Shown: piece by piece, positions 9,487-17,530 of the stretch
Position numbering within the stretch: position 1 is the stretch's first letter
Layout of the letters: each line of letters opens with the position of its first letter
Assembly (NCBI RefSeq): GCF_000213255.1
Contig: NC_015520.1
Span: 434,001-498,000, forward strand
Reading direction: 5' to 3'
Length of the DNA: 64,000 nt
Source of the DNA: Mahella australiensis 50-1 BON
Lineage (GTDB): Bacteria; Bacillota; Clostridia; Mahellales; Mahellaceae
Made by a program: the position numbers and the translations under genes
The notes under the pieces: generated by a model
Told to the model about the DNA's origin: nothing
The model's input: only the letters and a program-made list of their open reading frames with translations
The model's database searches: none

Positions 9487-9909
9487 TTATTTGGCCTGTT
9501 CTAAAGCGTTTTTGGCTGCCTCTTTGAACATATCGGTAGTGCCGGTAGCTTTGCTTATGGTGTCTACCTTGTCAGGATCCTGTACCTCTATAAGCTTCTG
9601 TGGCAGTGCTTTTATGGCGTCTATAGCTTCTTTGTAATTATTGTCGTTTTCCAAAGTTTTTTCGCTGCCGTCTTCCATGATTTCCTTGTATTTCACATCG
9701 GTTATTTTGCCATCTTTTATGGTTATCTCTATATCGCCGTACTGCCCATGTTCGTTCTTGGACGATTGCCCTTTGTAAGTACCATCCTTATAAGTAATAG
9801 TTTCCGACGACGTATCGCCACTCGATTGAGTGCCCTCATTAGAAGAACAAGCAGCCAATACGAATAGAGCCATTACTGCTACTAAGGTCAACGCTAATAC
9901 CTTTTTCAT
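9487..9909 (-). CDS. FMN-binding-domain lipoprotein
   Basis: This lipoprotein of about 140 residues has a signal peptide ending in the lipobox LAAC (Cys21), then a linker rich in Ser/Thr/Gly and an FMN-binding domain like RnfG/NqrC and their small extracellular relatives. The usual flavinylation motif near the C-terminus appears as ISKATGTTDMF, a variant of SGATxxS/T, so covalent FMN attachment is likely but not certain. GGAGGTGAG precedes the double ATG, and the second one is better spaced. It probably takes part in extracellular electron transfer. A Rex-like palindrome overlaps its promoter. Confidence 0.85.
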   Translation of the reverse strand: MKKVLALTLVAVMALFVLAACSSNEGTQSSGDTSSETITYKDGTYKGQSSKNEHGQYGDIEITIKDGKITDVKYKEIMEDGSEKTLENDNNYKEAIDAIKALPQKLIEVQDPDKVDTISKATGTTDMFKEAAKNALEQAK

Positions 9910-9929
9910 CATCTCACCTCCCCGCTTTT

Positions 9930-9951
9930 ATCTGTTAATATATTAACAGAT
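9930..9951. promoter_or_regulatory. Rex-like palindromic operator upstream of the FMN lipoprotein gene
   Basis: A perfect 22-bp palindrome has TGTTAATATATTAACA as its core. This fits the clostridial Rex consensus TTGTTAANNNNTTAACAA except for the outermost base on each side. It overlaps the predicted -10 (TAATAT) of the leftward promoter whose -35 is TTGATT (complement of 9963-9968, 17-bp spacer). Binding would therefore block transcription, as expected for a redox-sensing repressor. Rex itself is not in the window. Confidence 0.65.
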
Positions 9952-10023
9952 GCTATCATAAAAATCAAGAGTTTTGCAAAAATCAACAATATAACGATTA
10001 TGACTGCAATTTAGGAAAAATGC

Positions 10024-10052
10024 TTGACAAGTGTATCTGATACAAATATAAT
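10024..10052 (+). promoter_or_regulatory. Sigma-A promoter of cysK
   Basis: Consensus TTGACA (10024-10029) and TATAAT (10047-10052) are separated by exactly 17 bp. The spacer holds a perfect 11-bp inverted repeat, GTATCTGATAC (10033-10043), a possible operator. Confidence 0.85.
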
Positions 10053-10100
10053 ATACATATAAACAGATAAGTTTACTTGGAATATGAAAGGAGAATAAAT

Positions 10101-11024
10101 ATGAAAGCGGTTGATAACGTGTTGGAATTAATAGGCGGCACGCCCATAGTTAAGTTACATAGGCTAGTAGAGCCAAACTATGCTGACGTATATGTGAAGC
10201 TTGAGTCGTTTAATCCTGGCGGCAGTGTTAAGGACAGAATAGCTTATAGTATGATACAAGCGGCCGAAGAACAGGGGTTACTCAAGGCGGGTTCTGTTAT
10301 AGTAGAGCCCACGAGCGGTAATACCGGCATAGGTTTGGCTATGATAGGAGCTGCCAAAGGCTATAAGGTTATATTGGTTATGCCCGAAACCATGAGTTTA
10401 GAGAGGCGAAGTCTTCTTAAAGCATACGGTGCGGAGCTTGTGCTGACTCCGGGTACTGAGGGTATGTCGGGAGCTATAAGAAAGGCGGAGGAGTTAAAAC
10501 AGCAACACCCTGAGTATTTCATACCGCAGCAATTTGAGAATCCGGCCAATCCCGATATTCACAGGAAAACCACGGCTATAGAAATATTTGAGCAAATGGA
10601 CGGGCATATAGATGCCTTTGTAGCAGGTGTTGGTACCGGTGGTACCATAACCGGCGTTGGCGAAGCGCTTAAACAGCGTATACCCAGTATCAAAATCATA
10701 GCGGTAGAGCCTGCAAAATCACCGGTTTTATCTGGCGGGAAACCGGGTCCTCACGGTATACAGGGCATAGGAGCCGGTTTTGTGCCTAAAGTATTGGACA
10801 GAGATATAATAGATGATATAGTGGCCGTCAAGGATGAGGACGCTATGAATACTGCACGCCGTATGGCGCATGAAGAAGGCATATTGGTAGGCATATCATC
10901 GGGAGCTGCGGTATTTGCTGCACTGCAACAGGCTAAGGCTTTGGGCAGTGGGCATAGTGTAGTGGCGGTGGCTCCGGATACCGGGGAAAGATACCTTAGC
11001 ACACCGCTCTTTAGAGAAGAATGA
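10101..11024 (+). CDS. cysK: Cysteine synthase (O-acetylserine sulfhydrylase)
   Basis: This is a PLP-dependent enzyme that makes cysteine from O-acetylserine and sulfide. The PLP lysine is Lys44 in NPGGSVKDR, and the phosphate-binding TSGNTG loop is at residues 71-76. I chose the ATG at 10101 (307 residues, [15 protein letters not shown]), with AAAGGAG upstream. An in-frame ATG-like extension from 10077 lies upstream of this site and is unlikely. It has its own consensus promoter and is monocistronic. CysK and CysM are hard to separate, but length and motifs favour CysK. Confidence 0.93.
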   Translation: MKAVDNVLELIGGTPIVKLHRLVEPNYADVYVKLESFNPGGSVKDRIAYSMIQAAEEQGLLKAGSVIVEPTSGNTGIGLAMIGAAKGYKVILVMPETMSLERRSLLKAYGAELVLTPGTEGMSGAIRKAEELKQQHPEYFIPQQFENPANPDIHRKTTAIEIFEQMDGHIDAFVAGVGTGGTITGVGEALKQRIPSIKIIAVEPAKSPVLSGGKPGPHGIQGIGAGFVPKVLDRDIIDDIVAVKDEDAMNTARRMAHEEGILVGISSGAAVFAALQQAKALGSGHSVVAVAPDTGERYLSTPLFREE

Positions 11025-11029
11025 AGGTG

Positions 11030-11057
11030 GTAGGTCGGGCGTTTACGCCCGACCTAC
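11030..11057 (+). terminator. Strong hairpin after cysK
   Basis: GTAGGTCGGGCG and CGCCCGACCTAC form a perfect 12-bp stem with a TTTA loop. No T-run follows, so it may be part of the adjacent repeat rather than a simple terminator. Confidence 0.5.
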
Positions 11058-11088
11058 GCTTGCTCTAGGCTGCACTCGTTGAGTACGC

Positions 11089-11128
11089 CTACGCAATATT
11101 TCAAGGCGTTCTCTATCTTTATATCATT
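11089..11128. repeat. Partial copy of the dispersed repeat found at 18.6 kb
   Basis: By eye, 36 of 40 bases match 18639-18678 inside the MITE-like element. The shared segment runs from CTACGCAATATTT to CTTTATATCATT. It ends inside the last codons of the leftward Gfo/Idh gene. Confidence 0.65.
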
Positions 11129-12332
11129 CGAAGCGGTCGTAACCTGCAAGCGATACCGGCTTACCGGATTTAGCCCAGGGTATGCCTGTTTCAGAAGGGA
11201 GTTTGTTTTCGTTGAAGCATTGCATCATAATATTCTCCAACGCTTTTACGTGGGTTATCGCAGGTTGTCCCTCTTTTATAATCAATTCGCTTGGGAAATC
11301 AACGATGTTCGGCATGGATTGATGAGCACCATTTATGCACAGCGTGTGCGGCAGCGCTGCTTCGGGCGGACAGGGTACCGGTGTGCCGTTGCGTATGGCA
11401 TCTATGACTGTCCACAGCTTATACATGCCCTGATGATCAGGACGACCATAATCTTTTATACGGTTATTTCTAAAGACAGCTATAATATGATCAATGCTCT
11501 TAAGAAAGGACGGATGGTTATAATAGACCGATGCATTTTCAAATTCATAACAAAACATGGGGCCTATGCTCTCTTTTACCGCATGGCTGGCATAGAACAA
11601 TATTTCAGCACCATTATCTGCAAAAATACGCATAGCGGATGTATCGAAATTTTCTATCGCGTTGGCTCTATATAATTCAGCCGTTATCTCTGCCGGTTGC
11701 ACGCTTTGGCAAAGCTCTTTTCCTAAGACAAAGAGCATATTATGCAAATAGTGAGCTGTGGCATTGTTGGCCACGCTATCCAGTACCCATCGTCCTTTTT
11801 GGTCTTTCTTTTTGCCTGCCCATCCGCGGCTATAATAATCAGCATCTCTTGGCCAAAGCACCAGCGTCTTTAAACGTTTAGGCCGTTCTAAGCATCCAGC
11901 TATTATATCTTTTTTTAAGCTCTGATATACAGGATCATATGCCCATTGGAAACCGATGGCTAAAATGCGTTTAGCCTTGTCGCGAGCCTCTATCATTTGA
12001 CACGCTTCTTGAACCGTAGCTGCTATAGGCTTTTCGCATAATACATGGCTGCCGTGGGCTAGAGCCAAGCACGTTTGTTCGCAATGAAACTGTATGGGCG
12101 ATGATATAATGGCCAAATCGGCTTTATGTTCGGCATAGAATGATTCTGCACTTTCATATATAGGTATGCTGTTAGCCTTTAATTCATCCAGACAGCTACA
12201 ACTTTCAGGGTGAGGGTCTGCCACACCTTCTATATATACGTCGTTTTGAGTACCGTTTTTTAGCAATTCCTTTACGTAGTTATTGCCGTATCCTCCGATT
12301 CCGGACAGAAAAACCGATATATTATTCTGCAT
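11124..12332 (-). CDS. Gfo/Idh/MocA family NAD(P)-dependent oxidoreductase
   Basis: This 402-residue oxidoreductase has an N-terminal Rossmann fold (LSGIGGYGNNYVKELL, residues 9-24) and the family motif CEKPIAATV near residue 97. Members oxidise or reduce sugars, cyclitols and related polyols. It is the last gene of the leftward five-gene operon starting at 17397, 13 bp behind the alcohol dehydrogenase. Its 3' end lies next to a dispersed repeat. The substrate cannot be inferred beyond a polyol or sugar derivative. Confidence 0.82.
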   Translation of the reverse strand: MQNNISVFLSGIGGYGNNYVKELLKNGTQNDVYIEGVADPHPESCSCLDELKANSIPIYESAESFYAEHKADLAIISSPIQFHCEQTCLALAHGSHVLCEKPIAATVQEACQMIEARDKAKRILAIGFQWAYDPVYQSLKKDIIAGCLERPKRLKTLVLWPRDADYYSRGWAGKKKDQKGRWVLDSVANNATAHYLHNMLFVLGKELCQSVQPAEITAELYRANAIENFDTSAMRIFADNGAEILFYASHAVKESIGPMFCYEFENASVYYNHPSFLKSIDHIIAVFRNNRIKDYGRPDHQGMYKLWTVIDAIRNGTPVPCPPEAALPHTLCINGAHQSMPNIVDFPSELIIKEGQPAITHVKALENIMMQCFNENKLPSETGIPWAKSGKPVSLAGYDRFE

Positions 12333-12345
12333 TTTTATACACCTC

Positions 12346-13434
12346 TCAATTCGTTAATACTACTTTAAGGGCTTTTTTGGAAGCCATGAGCTCTAGGGCT
12401 TGATTAGCGTTGTCCAATGGCATTGTATGTGTTACCATATTACTAAATAAAGGGGGATTCTTGGATATAAGGTGTACGGCGTCGTATAAGTGCGATGTAT
12501 CGCTGACCCATACGCCTTTTATGATAGCATTTTTCCTTACTATTTGACTAAAAAAATCTATCTGAGCGTAGCCAGTAAACTGCGCAAAGCCCGTAGAAAG
12601 ATATGTTCCCCCCATGGCCAGGATATCCAATCCCTCCTTAGCGGCATCCGGATATCCTGCAGCTTCTATTACTATATCGGCTCCGCGGCCACCAGTGACC
12701 TGCATGATCGTATCGAACCTGTCCTTCTTGGATACCGATTTTCTATCCAGCACCATATCCGCGCCGAATTTTTTACACATATCCAATCGGCTGGCCGTGC
12801 CTCCTATAACGATTATAGTACCAGCTCCCAAAGCGCGGGCGAAAGCCACTGCAAATAAACCCAACGGCCCAGGCCCCTGCACAGCTACAGTGGATCCCGG
12901 CTTTATCCGACACATATCAAAGGCATGGGCTATCGTAGCGCCCGAACACGATGCTGATACCATGGTTACAGGGTCTGTGCTGTCGTCCAACTTGATTATG
13001 TCTGTGTCGGCTGTCAATATTATATGATGAGCATAACAACCGTTAAGATATGGAGGCGTGTCACATGGGTTATTTATGCCGTATGTGATCCGCTCTTGAC
13101 ACAGTGACGGCTGTTTAAGCACCTGACATGCATAGCATCGACCACAGCTTATGCCGCGGTTCCATATTATTAGGTCGCCGGGATGAAGTATTTGGCCATC
13201 TACGCTACAATGCTGGCCTTTAATATCCTCAATATATCCGACACCTTCGTGCCCCGGTATCAGCGGTAATTTAACCCTTTTATCCTCCCCATGCCATATA
13301 TGCACATCGGAGCCGCACACACCAGACGCGGCCAACCTGACCAATACTTGGCCATTTTCTAAATGCGGCACCTCGATTTCTGTTAGCTCCAGCGATTTAT
13401 TGAAATCTGTCATCACCATAGCTTGAGTTTTCAT
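12346..13434 (-). CDS. Zinc-dependent medium-chain alcohol dehydrogenase
   Basis: This 362-residue MDR-family dehydrogenase keeps the catalytic-zinc motifs CGSDVHIWHG and GHEGVG and the four structural-zinc cysteines in CGRCYACQVLKQPSLC. The cofactor fold follows with GPGPLGLFAVAFARALGA near residue 180. It resembles the sorbitol/threonine dehydrogenase branch. It sits between the LacI regulator and the Gfo/Idh gene in one operon, which suggests polyol or sugar-alcohol oxidation. Confidence 0.88.
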   Translation of the reverse strand: MKTQAMVMTDFNKSLELTEIEVPHLENGQVLVRLAASGVCGSDVHIWHGEDKRVKLPLIPGHEGVGYIEDIKGQHCSVDGQILHPGDLIIWNRGISCGRCYACQVLKQPSLCQERITYGINNPCDTPPYLNGCYAHHIILTADTDIIKLDDSTDPVTMVSASCSGATIAHAFDMCRIKPGSTVAVQGPGPLGLFAVAFARALGAGTIIVIGGTASRLDMCKKFGADMVLDRKSVSKKDRFDTIMQVTGGRGADIVIEAAGYPDAAKEGLDILAMGGTYLSTGFAQFTGYAQIDFFSQIVRKNAIIKGVWVSDTSHLYDAVHLISKNPPLFSNMVTHTMPLDNANQALELMASKKALKVVLTN

Positions 13435-13465
13435 TAAAGTTTGCTGCTTGGCAGCTTCCCCCTTT

Positions 13466-14452
13466 CTATCTTACCGATTGCCTTACTACCAGATGTGTAT
13501 CCAACACGATTGGCTTGGCGTTTTGATGTCCGTCTATCAACCTTATAAGCGTATCCATCGCAGTGGTACCTATATCATAGGCTGGTTGCGCTATGGTTGT
13601 CAGCGAGGGTTCGACTATAGTAGCTATATCTAGGTCATCGAAACCTATGACCGATATATCGCCGGGCACCGATAGCCCTCTGCTTTTTATAGCCTTTATG
13701 GCATTTACGGCTTTTGGGTCACTGGCGGCGAATACGGCATCCATCTTTATGCCTTTATCCAACAGGTTTAACATGGCATGATAGCCGTTGTCCTGATCGT
13801 TTACATCGTTTACTATCAAGCGGTCATCTATGGGAATGCCATGTTCCTTTAAGGCATTTTTATAGCCGTCGAGACGCTGCCTGTATAAGTCTATATCGAG
13901 AGGGCCGTTTATGAAGGCGATCCTCGTGCATCCGCGGCTTATCAGATAATCTACAGCTTTATAAGCACCACCTCGGTTATCGACTGTCACAGTGTCCGAG
14001 TGGTTGTCGATGCTCCTTATCATAAATACCACCGGTATACCCTGTGATTTTAGCTCCATGATGTGGCTGCTGTCATCTCGTGCTGTAGCGAAGATAAAAC
14101 CATCTACCCAGCGGTTGGTCAATTTATCTATATAATCTTTTTCTACCGAGAGATCTTCATCTGTATTGCACAATATCAACGTAAAACCATTTTTGCGTGC
14201 GGTATCTTCTGCGCCGCGCGTGACGGCAGGAAAAATCGGGTTGCGTATATTGGGAATTATGAGGGCGACGGTGTTCGTGCGCCCTTCTTTAAGGCTTTTG
14301 GCCAATATATTTGGCTTATATTTCAATTCTTTTATGGCTGCCCATACTTTTTGCTGGGTTTGTTCATCTACATGGATATTGCCGCTTAACGTACGCGATA
14401 CTGTGCTGGCAGATACGCCGGCCAGTCTGGCCACATCCTTTAGTGTAGCCAT
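13466..14452 (-). CDS. LacI family transcriptional regulator
   Basis: This 328-residue regulator has the LacI helix-turn-helix ATLKDVARLAGVSASTVSRTLSG at its N-terminus, then a hinge helix and a periplasmic-binding-protein-like ligand domain. It is embedded in the operon it presumably controls, three bases after the flavoprotein gene. A perfect LacI-type operator at 17411-17426 marks the operon promoter, so autoregulation is likely. The inducer is unknown. Confidence 0.92.
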   Translation of the reverse strand: MATLKDVARLAGVSASTVSRTLSGNIHVDEQTQQKVWAAIKELKYKPNILAKSLKEGRTNTVALIIPNIRNPIFPAVTRGAEDTARKNGFTLILCNTDEDLSVEKDYIDKLTNRWVDGFIFATARDDSSHIMELKSQGIPVVFMIRSIDNHSDTVTVDNRGGAYKAVDYLISRGCTRIAFINGPLDIDLYRQRLDGYKNALKEHGIPIDDRLIVNDVNDQDNGYHAMLNLLDKGIKMDAVFAASDPKAVNAIKAIKSRGLSVPGDISVIGFDDLDIATIVEPSLTTIAQPAYDIGTTAMDTLIRLIDGHQNAKPIVLDTHLVVRQSVR

Positions 14453-14455
14453 AAT

Positions 14456-16237
14456 TCATCGCCCCTTTCCTACATGCCATCCGTTTTGACCGTAGCTTAC
14501 CGTAAAATAATGCTGATATTCAGGCAAAGAAGGCAAGGGTATTAAGTCATCCATACTATTGAAGTAGAGATGAGGCCCCCTGCTTTCTTTACGTGCTGAG
14601 GCTGATAGTAGCACAGCGATAGCTGTCATTATGCTGTTTTTGACTTCAAAATAGCCGTAAAGCGATTGACCTTTCATATCCGGTTTTATATCAGTTAGCT
14701 TATTTATTTTGGAAAGAGCATCGGCCAGTCCATCGCCCGTCCGCATAACCGATGCCTGACGGTTCATAATTTGCTGTACTGCATCGAGTTGTTCCGAGAG
14801 CGAAATATCGCTGCGCATCTCTTTCAGCGCTTTTGTGTGTAACTGTTGTCGTTCCAGCCATGATGAGCCAAGGGCCGGAGGCTTTATGGTTTGGCTGCGT
14901 GCGGCGGCGGCTTCGCCAGCTATCTTGCCGAATACCTGACCATCGAGGAGTGAATTGCCGCCGGGGCGGTTGGCTCCATGCTGGCCTCCGGCGCACTCTC
15001 CGGCAGCAAATAGACCGGCTATAGGTGTATCGGCGTTTGTACGTATTTTTATACCGCCTTGGAAATGCTGCGCAGCGGGCATTATTTCCAACTTTTGCCC
15101 GCTTTCGAGATCAATGCCCCGGCTTTTGAGCCACTGTACGGCATTTGGGTTTATTTCCTTCAGGCGCGCTAAAGGATTGTCGTTCCTGTTGCCTTTCATA
15201 CCAGGTATTTGTATCTCGTCGTCGTAGCGCTTACGATTATCGGGCGATAAGTGGCTAAAATCAAATCCCACGGGATTCTTGGAAAAATCGAGATATACCT
15301 TATGGCCCGCATTTATCTCCTTAAAGACGGCTATATCTATAACGTGAGATGGATGTTCATACGAGAGCGGCCAACTGGCCCCTTTTTGGAATACTATATC
15401 GTAAATATCATCGTCCGGAATATAATCCGGTAAAAATTCGTGCCCTTCTTCATCTATAAACCTTGGCACTGCACGCATCATGCTGCCTGAACACGCGAGC
15501 TTTGTAGTACGCGAACATAGTCCTATCTGTATGAACTCCATATTTACCAAAGGAGCTCCACATTCCAGTGCCAGTGCATAACCGTCGCCTGTGGCACCTT
15601 TGGGGAATACATTATCTTTATAGATACGGCCGGCGCCACCGGTAACCATGACTATCGACGATGTATTTACGGCAAAAACATCGTCATCTTCGGTAACGCC
15701 GAATGCACCGCATATGCCGTGCCTATTTACCGCCAGCTTATATATCATGCTATGGTCCTTAAACGGCATGCCCAGTTCCAAGAAACGGTTTAACAAGGCT
15801 TTTTCTATATCTATTGCAGTATCTGGTCCAGTATAACAAGCTCTCGGGTATATAGAGCCATCGGTTAAGAATTGAACGGGCAATCCGTTCTTTTTGACAA
15901 ACGGCACGCCCAGCCTGTCGAGGTAATAAAATGCCTCGGCCGAATTTTTAGCCAGTATCTCGGCCAGATCATAGTCCGATACCATGCCGCCTATACGGTA
16001 TATATCATCCGCATGGTATTTCCATGCATCCGGTCCGCCCGGTAGCGTATGCTCAAGCGTTGCGTGAAATGCCATCCTGTCCGAGCGGGCGTTGGCTGTA
16101 GTGCCGCTTTTGCCCAAAGTACCTTTGGTAATCAACAGGACGGAGGTTTCCGGATATCTTTCCTTAGCGGCTATAGCGGCCCTCAGAGCGGCACCTCCGC
16201 CGCCTATTACCAACACATCGCAATTGAATACTTTCAT
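14456..16237 (-). CDS. Fumarate reductase/succinate dehydrogenase-like FAD flavoprotein
   Basis: The 593-residue flavoprotein opens with an FAD-binding motif, VLVIGGGGAALRAAIAA, and contains the family blocks MPAAQHFQGGI and GECAGGQHGANRPGGNSL. It resembles flavoprotein subunits of fumarate reductase, L-aspartate oxidase and APS reductase, but no Fe-S or membrane subunit follows. I prefer the start at 16237 (MKVFNCD) because GCGAGG lies 8 bases upstream. An overlapping ATG at 16243 is too close. It directly follows a ferredoxin-containing DHOD-like gene, a likely electron partner. The substrate is unknown. Confidence 0.85.
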   Translation of the reverse strand: MKVFNCDVLVIGGGGAALRAAIAAKERYPETSVLLITKGTLGKSGTTANARSDRMAFHATLEHTLPGGPDAWKYHADDIYRIGGMVSDYDLAEILAKNSAEAFYYLDRLGVPFVKKNGLPVQFLTDGSIYPRACYTGPDTAIDIEKALLNRFLELGMPFKDHSMIYKLAVNRHGICGAFGVTEDDDVFAVNTSSIVMVTGGAGRIYKDNVFPKGATGDGYALALECGAPLVNMEFIQIGLCSRTTKLACSGSMMRAVPRFIDEEGHEFLPDYIPDDDIYDIVFQKGASWPLSYEHPSHVIDIAVFKEINAGHKVYLDFSKNPVGFDFSHLSPDNRKRYDDEIQIPGMKGNRNDNPLARLKEINPNAVQWLKSRGIDLESGQKLEIMPAAQHFQGGIKIRTNADTPIAGLFAAGECAGGQHGANRPGGNSLLDGQVFGKIAGEAAAARSQTIKPPALGSSWLERQQLHTKALKEMRSDISLSEQLDAVQQIMNRQASVMRTGDGLADALSKINKLTDIKPDMKGQSLYGYFEVKNSIMTAIAVLLSASARKESRGPHLYFNSMDDLIPLPSLPEYQHYFTVSYGQNGWHVGKGR

Positions 16238-16239
16238 GT

Positions 16240-17397
16240 TCATACCTCGCGCATTTCTACGGCACTTATCGGGCATACCTCGGCACATAGGCCGCAGCCG
16301 TCACATATATCCTGCACGATGCGATACGGTTCTGTACTGCTATCTATGGCGTCGAATATGCATAGCGGCGCACATATGCCACATGATGTGCATTTGTCTA
16401 ATATATGAGCCTTTTTATAGTGACGGCGATCGACGTCTTTAGTGCCCTTTATTGCACCGTTGCTGACCTTGCCGCGGAATTGGTCGACAGCATTATAGCC
16501 TTTTTTATTCATCCATGCAGCTAAACCATTGTTCATCTCGTCGATAACACCAGAGCCCTTTAGCATAATGGCCGTGCATACTTGCACCGTTTTAGCACCT
16601 GCCAGTATGTATTTTACTACATCGTCGGCGGTCACCGCGCCGCCGCTGGCCGATATATCGACGTGCAATTGCGGATAGGCTTCGCTGATCCATCTTAATG
16701 CGTAATATATCGCCCATGGCCCGCCATGGCCTGCGTATCCTCCATGCAGTATTGGAGATTCGACATCGATGTCTATATCCAGGCCGGTAAGACGGTTAAA
16801 CATAACCACGCCTTTGGCGCCGGCATCCTCTACGGCTTTGGCTATTTGTAAGGGTGCGGTAAGTTGCGGGCTAAGTTTTACTATGACGGGTATATCAATC
16901 TCGTTTAAAACCAGCTCGGTTACGCGGATTATCTCACTGGCGACATCGGTACCGCCGCGAAATACTATCGAGCCGTGAGGGCATGATACGTTGAGTTCCA
17001 GCGCTGGTGCCCCGGCTTGCTGCATTAAGGCGGCGTAACGTTTCCAACCGTCATCGGTTATGCAGTTGATGCTCGGTATAATAGGAATACTTAGCTCGTT
17101 TACCGCTTTTTTTACTTCCTGGGCATATCGATCAGGTCCCCATACGCTGGCCTGCTCATAAGAATAGAATGAAAAAGTTCTATATTTGCCGCCCATATCA
17201 TGGCGCAATACCTTGTAGCGCGGAGTAGGGGCCTGGCGGCAAATTTCTTCCTCGAAGAGAGATTTCATCACTATGGCTCCTATGCCATGCTGCTCAAGGT
17301 TTTTCATAAGCTCCACCGTTTCGGTGATACCTGATGATGCAGCTATGATCGGTGTTTTTAACCTCAATCCTGCGTATTCTACTGAAAGGTCTATCAT
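16240..17397 (-). CDS. PreA/dihydroorotate dehydrogenase-like protein with C-terminal 2x[4Fe-4S] ferredoxin
   Basis: The 385-residue protein joins a TIM-barrel DHOD-like domain (residues 1-310; ELNVSCPHG near 145) to a ferredoxin domain with CTSCGICAPLC and CDGCGLCAEVC. The architecture resembles PreA of dihydropyrimidine dehydrogenase and class 1 DHODs. Pyrimidine neighbours are absent, so a pyrimidine role is doubtful. I chose the ATG at 17397 (MIDLSVEYAG) with AAGGGGTG upstream. It is first in the LacI-controlled operon and overlaps the next gene. Confidence 0.85.
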   Translation of the reverse strand: MIDLSVEYAGLRLKTPIIAASSGITETVELMKNLEQHGIGAIVMKSLFEEEICRQAPTPRYKVLRHDMGGKYRTFSFYSYEQASVWGPDRYAQEVKKAVNELSIPIIPSINCITDDGWKRYAALMQQAGAPALELNVSCPHGSIVFRGGTDVASEIIRVTELVLNEIDIPVIVKLSPQLTAPLQIAKAVEDAGAKGVVMFNRLTGLDIDIDVESPILHGGYAGHGGPWAIYYALRWISEAYPQLHVDISASGGAVTADDVVKYILAGAKTVQVCTAIMLKGSGVIDEMNNGLAAWMNKKGYNAVDQFRGKVSNGAIKGTKDVDRRHYKKAHILDKCTSCGICAPLCIFDAIDSSTEPYRIVQDICDGCGLCAEVCPISAVEMREV

Positions 17398-17410
17398 TGT
17401 TAGCACCCCT

Positions 17411-17426
17411 TTGCAATCGATTGCAA
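17411..17426. promoter_or_regulatory. LacI-family operator
   Basis: TTGCAATCGATTGCAA is a perfect 16-bp palindrome with the central CG typical of LacI-family operators. It lies two bases downstream of the -10 of the leftward operon promoter, where a repressor would cover the transcription start. Confidence 0.82.
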
Positions 17427-17428
17427 CC

Positions 17429-17457
17429 ATTATATCACCGCGCCTAATCAAATGCAA
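17429..17457 (-). promoter_or_regulatory. Promoter of the LacI-controlled redox operon
   Basis: On the minus strand, TTGCAT (complement of 17452-17457) and TATAAT (complement of 17429-17434) are separated by 17 bp. Confidence 0.8.
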
Positions 17458-17470
17458 GAGTGAAAAACAC

Positions 17471-17499
17471 TTGCTCTCGGCGGTAGTATGATATATTAT
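17471..17499 (+). promoter_or_regulatory. Probable promoter of the nucleoside hydrolase gene
   Basis: TTGCTC (17471-17476) and TATTAT (17494-17499) have a 17-bp spacer. It is divergent from, and close to, the LacI-controlled promoter. Confidence 0.5.
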
Positions 17500-17530
17500 T
17501 GTCTTATAAAATTATGAGGAGTGAATTGTT

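Noticed and set aside
11124-12332. Gfo/Idh gene as a fusion created by the dispersed repeat
   Set aside because: Only the last codon or two overlap the repeat. The protein has normal length and a normal family body.
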